Assembly: GCA_942491465.1 (NCBI GenBank)
Contig: CALOBA010000039.1
Location: 1 to 64,000, forward strand
DNA from: CALOBA01 sp942491465
Lineage (GTDB): Bacteria > Pseudomonadota > Gammaproteobacteria > Chromatiales > Chromatiaceae
Direction: 5' to 3'
DNA: 64,000 bases
Shown: positions 57,048 to 64,000 of the stretch, piece by piece
How the letters are laid out: every line of letters begins with the position of its first letter
How positions within the stretch are numbered: position 1 is the first letter of the stretch
Notes under the pieces: model-generated
The model's database searches: none
Told to the model about the DNA's origin: nothing
The model's input: the letters and a program-made list of their open reading frames with translations, nothing else
Made by a program: the position numbers and the translations under genes

Positions 57048-57326
57048 ATGACCGATCTACACGCCGACCTGTTCGCATCGATCCCGGAGGCGCCGATGCC
57101 TGCCGGCGATCGATCGCCGGAGGCCCTGAAGCAACGCCTGGGGGCGCTGATCCGCCACGCCGCCCGCCAAGGTGCCGCCTCGGTCGCCCACGAGGTGGTG
57201 CGGTGCTTTCAGGCCCTGTACCTGCACGCGGACCGGCGGCTGACCGAGCACGAGCGCGCCGCCTACTGCCGCGGTGCCCGACACTGGCAACACCTCGCCC
57301 GGTTGTCCGCCGCCACCACGCACTGA
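57048..57326 (+). CDS. Small helical protein, unknown
   Basis: A 92-residue protein, MTDLHADLFASIPEAPMP followed by two or three predicted helices (LKQRLGALIRHAARQGAASVAHEVVRCFQALYLHADRRLTEHERAAYCRGARHWQHLARLS). The ATG at 57048 follows GAGGAG. The spacing of Arg, His and Leu in the last 50 residues is typical of small hypothetical proteins in Chromatiales, but I recognise no family. It is convergent with ribD, whose stop is 10 bp away. Confidence 0.6.
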   Translation: MTDLHADLFASIPEAPMPAGDRSPEALKQRLGALIRHAARQGAASVAHEVVRCFQALYLHADRRLTEHERAAYCRGARHWQHLARLSAATTH

Positions 57327-57336
57327 ACGGCGTGGA

Positions 57337-58464
57337 TCAGCGCTCGGCGGGTCTGACCGTCACCCGCAGGTCCGGCCCAACCTGGCGCAGGTCCTCGATG
57401 GTCAGGGCCAGGCGATCGGCCATCCGCGCCAGCGCGGGCAGCCGGAACAGCCCGCGGGCGGCATCGCCCATCAGGTGCGGGGCGAGGTAGAGCACGATCT
57501 CGTCGACAACGCCGGCGGCGACCGCGGCCCCGGCCAACGTCGGTCCGGCCTCGATCAGGACCTCGTTTTGCTCGCGGCTGCCGAGATACCGGATCAGCTC
57601 GGGCAGGTCGACGCGCCCGTCGGCGCTCGCCTGCAGGACCTGAACCTCGGCGCCGGCGCTGATCATGCGCAGGATGTCGGCGCGGTTGGGGTTGCAGGTG
57701 GCGATCAGCGTCGCGCCGGGCAGCGCGAGCATGCGCGCGGTGGCGGGCATGCGCAGGCTGCAGTCGACCACCACCCGCAGCGGCTGGCGCGCCGGCTCGT
57801 CCGGCAGCAGCGCCGGGATGGCATCGGGCCCCAAGCGGACGTTCATCGACGGGTCATCCGCCAGCACCGTGCCGATGCCGGTGATGATGGCCGAGGAGCG
57901 CGCCCGCAGCCGCTGCACGTCGCGCCGGGCCGCCTCCGAGGTGATCCACTTGCTGTCGCCGTCGGCCATGGCCGTGCGCCCGTCCAGGCTGGCGGCGAGC
58001 TTGAGCCGCACATAGGGCAGCCCCGTGCGCATGCGCTTCTCGAAGCCCGGGTTCAGGGCGTGGGCGTCCGCCTCCAGCACGCCGGCGCGCACCGCCACAC
58101 CGGCCGCGCGCAGGCGCTCGAGGCCGCGGCCGTTGACCACCGGATTCGGATCGGCCATGCCGACGACCACCCGCGCGACGCCGGCCGCGAGCAGCGCGTC
58201 GGTGCACGGCGGCGTGCGTCCGTGGTGGCAGCAGGGCTCCAGCGTCACATAGGCGGTGGCGCCGCGGGTGCGCTCACCGGCATCCTCGATGGCCAGGCGC
58301 TCGGCATGGGGCTCGCCGGCGCGGCGGTGGCAGCCCTCGCCGACGACCTCGCCGTCGCGCACCAGCACGCAGCCCACACGGGGGTTGGGATCGGTGGTGT
58401 AGAGCCCGCGACCGGCGAGCTGAATGGCGCGGGCCATGTAGGCCAGATCGGGGTCGGGGGTCAC
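57337..58464 (-). CDS. ribD: Riboflavin biosynthesis deaminase/reductase RibD
   Basis: A 375-residue bifunctional enzyme of riboflavin synthesis. The N-terminal deaminase has the zinc site H-A-E (GEPHAERLAIEDAG) and TLEPCCHHGRTPPCTDALL; it removes the amino group from the pyrimidine intermediate. The C-terminal reductase (from about 150: RLKLAASLDGRTAMADGDSKWITSEAAR) reduces the ribose with NADPH. The start overlaps the nrdR stop by 4 bp, the common glyA-nrdR-ribD gene order of gammaproteobacteria. Confidence 0.95.
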   Translation of the reverse strand: MTPDPDLAYMARAIQLAGRGLYTTDPNPRVGCVLVRDGEVVGEGCHRRAGEPHAERLAIEDAGERTRGATAYVTLEPCCHHGRTPPCTDALLAAGVARVVVGMADPNPVVNGRGLERLRAAGVAVRAGVLEADAHALNPGFEKRMRTGLPYVRLKLAASLDGRTAMADGDSKWITSEAARRDVQRLRARSSAIITGIGTVLADDPSMNVRLGPDAIPALLPDEPARQPLRVVVDCSLRMPATARMLALPGATLIATCNPNRADILRMISAGAEVQVLQASADGRVDLPELIRYLGSREQNEVLIEAGPTLAGAAVAAGVVDEIVLYLAPHLMGDAARGLFRLPALARMADRLALTIEDLRQVGPDLRVTVRPAER

Positions 58465-58973
58465 GGCTTATGGTCCAGCTGCTCGAGCAGGTCGAGCTGG
58501 GCGGCCTTGGCCGCGGGGTTGGGCTGACTGCGCAGGCGCTCGATCTCCTCGCGGAAGGCCTCGATGTCCTCGAACTTGCGGTAGACCGAGGCGAAGCGGA
58601 CGTAGGCCACCTGATCGAGTCCGCGCAGCTCGTCCATCACCAGCTCGCCGACCCACTGGGAGCTGACCTCGCCCTCGCCGCTGGCGAGCAGCCGGCGCTG
58701 GATGCGCGAGACCGCGGCCTCGGTCTGCTCCTGACTGACCGGGCGTTTCTCCACCGAGCGCAGGATGCCGGAGCGCAGCTTGCGACCGTCGAAGGGGACG
58801 CGGCTGCCGTCGCGCTTGACCACCCGCGGCAGGTTCAGCTCGGCCGTCTCGTAAGTGGTGAAGCGCTCGCTGCAGACCACGCAGCGCCGACGCCGGCGCA
58901 CCTGATCACCATCACCGGACAGGCGCGAGTCCACCACCTTGGTGTCCTGGGCGCCGCAGAATGGACAACGCAT
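58461..58973 (-). CDS. nrdR: Transcriptional repressor NrdR
   Basis: A 170-residue NrdR, the zinc-ribbon/ATP-cone repressor of ribonucleotide reductase genes. The zinc ribbon is CPFCGAQDTKVVDSR ... RRRRCVVCSERFTTYE; the ATP cone follows from VVKRDGSRVPFDGRKLRSGI. Full length. It lies between glyA and ribD on the same strand. Confidence 0.96.
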   Translation of the reverse strand: MRCPFCGAQDTKVVDSRLSGDGDQVRRRRRCVVCSERFTTYETAELNLPRVVKRDGSRVPFDGRKLRSGILRSVEKRPVSQEQTEAAVSRIQRRLLASGEGEVSSQWVGELVMDELRGLDQVAYVRFASVYRKFEDIEAFREEIERLRSQPNPAAKAAQLDLLEQLDHKP

Positions 58974-59190
58974 TGGGTCTTCCCCCGCGCTAGGCCGACG
59001 GCCCCCGGTGGGGACCGGGGGGCATGGCCTCGGCAGTCGCCGGCCGATCGATCATCCTGAGCGCGGGAGGGTTCACCGCCTAGGCGCCAACGACGCCGAG
59101 GTCTCGGTCGATGGGCAAGACTCACGCATCAACCGCCGGTCCGCGCTCAAGGCCCTTGGCGCCCCGGCGGCTGCAGAGGCTGGTCCTGAC

Positions 59191-60448
59191 TCAGCCACGG
59201 TAGACCGGGAAGCGCCCGCACAGCGCAAGCACCCGGGCCTTGGCCGCGTCGATGGCGGCGGCGTCGCCGCGGGCATCGATGACGTCGCACATCCAGCCGG
59301 CCAGGGTGCGGGCCTCCTCCAGCGCGAAGCCGCGGGTGGTGATGGCCGGGGTGCCGATGCGGATGCCGCTGGTGACGAATGGCGACTGCGGGTCGTTCGG
59401 CACCGCGTTCTTGTTGACGGTGATGTTGGCCGCGCCGAGCCAGGCGTCCACATCCTTGCCGGTGAGGCCCTGCTCGATGAAGCTGACCAGGAACAGGTGG
59501 TCGTCGGTGCCGCCGGAGACCACATCGTAGCCGCGGGCGAGAAAGACCTCGGCCATGGTCTGGGCATTCAGCACCACCTGGCGCTGATAGTCCTTGAAGG
59601 CCGGCTCCATCGCCTCCTTGAAGGCCACCGCCTTGGCGGCGATCACATGCATCAGCGGGCCGCCCTGGGTGCCCGGGAAGACCAGGGAGTTGAACTTCTT
59701 CTCCAGCTCCGGGTTGGCCTTGGCCAGGATCAGGCCGCCGCGGGGGCCGCGCAGGGTCTTGTGCGTGGTGGTGGTGGTGACGTCGGCGATCTGCACCGGG
59801 CTCGGGTAGACGCCGGCGGCGACCAGACCGGCCACATGGGCCATGTCCACCAGGAGATAGGCACCGACGGCATCGGCGATGGCGCGGAAGCGCTGCCAGT
59901 CCACGACCCGCGAGTAGGCCGAGAAGCCGGCGACGATCATCCGCGGCTTGTGCGCGTTGGGCCAGGGCCTCGACCTGGGCGTAGTCGATCTCGCCGGTGG
60001 CCGGGTCGAGGCCGTATTGGACGGCGTTGTAGAGCTTGCCGGAGAAGTTGGGCTTGGCGCCGTGGGTGAGATGCCCGCCGTGGGCCAGGCTCATGCCGAG
60101 CACGGTGTCGCCGGGCTGGCACAGGGCCATGTAGACGGCGGCATTGGCCTGGGAGCCGGAGTGGGGCTGCACGTTGGCGTAGTCGGCCCCGAACAGGGCC
60201 TTGGCGCGCTCGATGGCGAGGCGCTCGGCCACGTCGACGTACTCGCAGCCACCGTAGTAGCGCTTGGCCGGGTAGCCCTCGGCATACTTATTGGTGAGCA
60301 CGCTGCCCTGGGCCTGCATGACCCGGGGGCTGGCGTAGTTCTCGGAGGCGATCAGCTCCACGTGCTCCTCTTGACGACGCTCCTCGTCGCGAATGGCCTG
60401 GGCAAGCTCGTCGTCGTAGCCGGCGATCTGCATCTTGGGGTCGAACAT
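59191..60448 (-). pseudogene. glyA: Serine hydroxymethyltransferase GlyA, frameshifted
   Basis: Two frames together make a complete GlyA (about 419 residues), the PLP enzyme that makes glycine and 5,10-methylene-THF from serine. The first (60448 to about 59952) has LIASENYASPRVMQAQGSVLTNKYAEGYPAKRYYGGCEYVD; the second (about 59951 to 59191) has HKPRMIVAGFSAYSRVVDW and the PLP lysine in TTTTHKTLRGPRGG. One extra base in the GCGCG at about 59952-59956 breaks the gene. Since glyA is nearly always needed, either the base is a sequencing error or another copy exists. Confidence 0.85.
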
Positions 60449-60609
60449 GGGCGCCTCCTGAAGGCGAATTGGGGTATCGGGCCTGGCCCTCCGGCGCGGC
60501 CGGAAAAGCCGATCAGTATAGCTTAAACATGGGGTTGCTGTTGGCAGGTACGAGGGCGCTGCGACCGATCTGCGCGCGCCGGGGCATCAGGCCTCCGGCT
60601 CGCCCCGGT

Positions 60610-62280
60610 CTACTGCGCCGAAAAGGCATCCGACTGCTGCGGCTGCGCATCCTCGGGCAGCGGCAGCCCCAGGCGCGCCCGCTCGACGTTCTCGGCGGTG
60701 TCGAGCCCGCCAAGCGCGTCGCGGGCGCCGCCGTGATCCGGCCGGCGAAAGACGAGCCACCGGAGCAGGTCGCGCGCCGCGTCCGCGTCGTCGGCCTGCA
60801 GCCGGGCGTTGGCCCGCAGCATCACCACCGCGGGGGCATCGGGCCTGGCGGTCAGGGCGTCCAGCAGCGCGCTCCGGGCCGCGCGATGCCGTCCCTGGCG
60901 GGTCCATTCCAGGGCCAGGTAGAAGCGGGTGGCCGGCGCGGCGGGCTCGCGCGTGAGCATGCGCCGCAGGGCCGCCAACGAGGTCGCGGCCCGCGCCACC
61001 GGCAGCGGGTACTGCTCCAGCAGCAGGGCCGCGGCGCGGCGATCCCGGTCCAGCACCAAGATCCGGCTGAGCTGGTCCACGGCCATACCGCCGGGGAGCC
61101 GCAGGACGCGATCCAGCATCGACTGCGGCTCCCCACCCCGATCACGCAGCTGCTCCAACGCCGTGGCCACCGCGTTCGACGCCGACCGGTCGCCGACCTC
61201 CCGCGCCGCCCGCTCCTGCAGACGCAGGGCCTCGGTGTCTTGCGGATGGCGCTCGGTCCAGGCGCGCAGGGCCTCCAGGGCCGGCCGCCATTCGCCCTCG
61301 TCGACCAGGATCTCACCACGCAGCCGCGTGAACATCTCGGTCTGGGCGTAGGCCGGACTCAACACCTGAATCTTCCACCTGGCGCTGTCGGAGCGGCCGA
61401 TGGCGAGCAGCGCCTGCGCATGGAGGTAGCGCCGCAGCAGGCTGTCGTCGACCATCGGGCCGGCTTCGAGCACCGGCAGCGCCTGGTCGATCTGCGCCCG
61501 TTGCAGGTGGACCAAGCCGCGCAGGACCTCCAGCGGGACCGGGAACAGGGGGTCGGTGCCGATGGCCAGCTTGAGCGGGATCTCCCAGTCCTCGAACCGA
61601 TCCGGTCGCAGCAACACGCACAGCGCAAGATAGCCGCCGGGGCGGGAACGGCTGTCCATCAACGTGCCGCAGTAGCGCGCGGCACCGCGCACGTCGCCTG
61701 CGCGCAGCATCGCGACGATGAGGTCGAAGGCGGCGTCGATCCCCTCCGGATCCAGCGCCAGCGCCCGCTGTCCATGCGCGATGGCCAGCGGCCAGCGGCT
61801 GAACTGCATCTCCACCGTCGCCTTCTGCGCATGCAGCGCCGGCGAGCGCGGCTGCACCTGCAGCGCCCGGTTGACCGCGGCAAGCCCGGCCTCCCGGCCT
61901 TCGCGCAGCAGCCGCAGCTGGGCCCAGCGGACCGCCAGCGTCGGGTCCGCGGTCCGATGCGACCGACTCAGGCCCTGAAACAGGGTCTCCAGGGCGCCGA
62001 GGTCCCCCTGCTGCAACAGCACATCCGCCAACAGTCGCTGCACCGGCAGCGCGTCCAGGCCCCCATCGATGGCCTGGCGCAGGATCCGCTCGGCGCTGGG
62101 GCCGTCGCTGCGCCGCAGCGCGGCCCGCGCCTGCGTCAAGACCTCGCGCGTTTCGATCGCCTGCACCTCGGCGCCGTCCGCGGACTGCGCGGGCACGGCG
62201 CCCGGCGCGGTCGCAAAAAGCAGCACGGATGCGGCCAGCAGCCGTCGGGCCGCGCGGACAACGGATGGGGTCTGATGCAT
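60610..62280 (-). CDS. Exported TPR-repeat protein, unknown
   Basis: A 556-residue protein with a signal peptide (LLAASVLLFATAPGAVPAQS) and helical repeats of TPR type over most of its length (for example PSAERILRQAIDGGLDALPVQRLLADVLLQQGDLGALETLF). ATG at 62280 follows CCGAGGTCC. Probably periplasmic, mediating protein contacts. No catalytic motif. The neighbouring hybrid kinase is on the same strand upstream with a 155 bp gap. Confidence 0.75.
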   Translation of the reverse strand: MHQTPSVVRAARRLLAASVLLFATAPGAVPAQSADGAEVQAIETREVLTQARAALRRSDGPSAERILRQAIDGGLDALPVQRLLADVLLQQGDLGALETLFQGLSRSHRTADPTLAVRWAQLRLLREGREAGLAAVNRALQVQPRSPALHAQKATVEMQFSRWPLAIAHGQRALALDPEGIDAAFDLIVAMLRAGDVRGAARYCGTLMDSRSRPGGYLALCVLLRPDRFEDWEIPLKLAIGTDPLFPVPLEVLRGLVHLQRAQIDQALPVLEAGPMVDDSLLRRYLHAQALLAIGRSDSARWKIQVLSPAYAQTEMFTRLRGEILVDEGEWRPALEALRAWTERHPQDTEALRLQERAAREVGDRSASNAVATALEQLRDRGGEPQSMLDRVLRLPGGMAVDQLSRILVLDRDRRAAALLLEQYPLPVARAATSLAALRRMLTREPAAPATRFYLALEWTRQGRHRAARSALLDALTARPDAPAVVMLRANARLQADDADAARDLLRWLVFRRPDHGGARDALGGLDTAENVERARLGLPLPEDAQPQQSDAFSAQ

Positions 62281-62434
62281 GGACCTCGGAAATCTCCTAT
62301 TCGGTCTTCAGTCGCGAAGGTACCGCGGCGCCGGATTCATGTACGCTATGAAGCCGACAATCGCGCCGAAGCCTCTGCCTAAACCCGTGATCTTACAAGC
62401 TAACCGGGGCGCTAAACGGCAGTGTCGACACTGG

Positions 62435-64000
<1,566 letters not shown>

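Overview
The window looks like a high-GC gammaproteobacterial chromosome. Gene content (an exosortase/PEP-CTERM module, a kai cluster, a type VI secretion cluster, repeat-rich intergenic DNA) fits a purple sulfur bacterium of the Chromatiales, but no marker gene fixes the taxon, so this is inference.

Region by region. 1-5.15 kb: three head-to-tail IS91-family elements, two nearly identical and one divergent. 5.3-11.5 kb: an integron-type cassette array without an integrase in view (a CALIN). Its attC-like sites bound a decayed Lamassu/ABC-3C-like anti-phage system of strikingly low GC, a hicAB module, an HNH endonuclease, a hicBA module and an apparently non-coding cassette present twice. 11.7-26.2 kb: a minus-strand type VI secretion operon, transcribed tssB-tssC-hcp-tagJ-tssE-tssF-tssG-clpV-eagR-effector-vgrG; tssA and tssJKLM are not in the window. 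26.8-38.2 kb: an exosortase/PEP-CTERM accessory region with the TPR protein PrsT, a PEP-CTERM protein behind a candidate sigma-54 promoter, an adenylate-forming ligase, a PlsC-like acyltransferase, two exosortase-associated acyltransferases and a MaoC-like hotdog protein, which together suggest synthesis of an acylated small molecule or lipid. 38.6-43.5 kb: an RND transporter, a PDZ protein and an L,D-transpeptidase.

43.6-47.0 kb: a clock-like cluster in the order receiver/KaiA-C-like protein, kaiB, kaiC, histidine kinase stub, response regulator. The first gene is a candidate KaiA counterpart outside cyanobacteria and is the most interesting item in the window. 47.2-54.7 kb: a DUF3775 protein, an M48 protease, a CheB-CheR-PAS fusion and a PAS-GGDEF-degenerate EAL protein. 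54.7-56.1 kb: a complex hairpin-rich repeat island. 56.3-57.3 kb: two small unknown genes, a Fur box, and a second palindromic operator. 57.3-64 kb: ribD, nrdR and glyA (glyA frameshifted), a TPR protein, and the 3' part of a hybrid histidine kinase that runs off the window.

A 97-99 bp MITE with TSDs of the form YTAR occurs five times; two copies landed on stop codons. Several single-base frameshifts (glyA, eagR, the defence genes) mean that indel errors in the sequence itself must be considered before calling genes dead.
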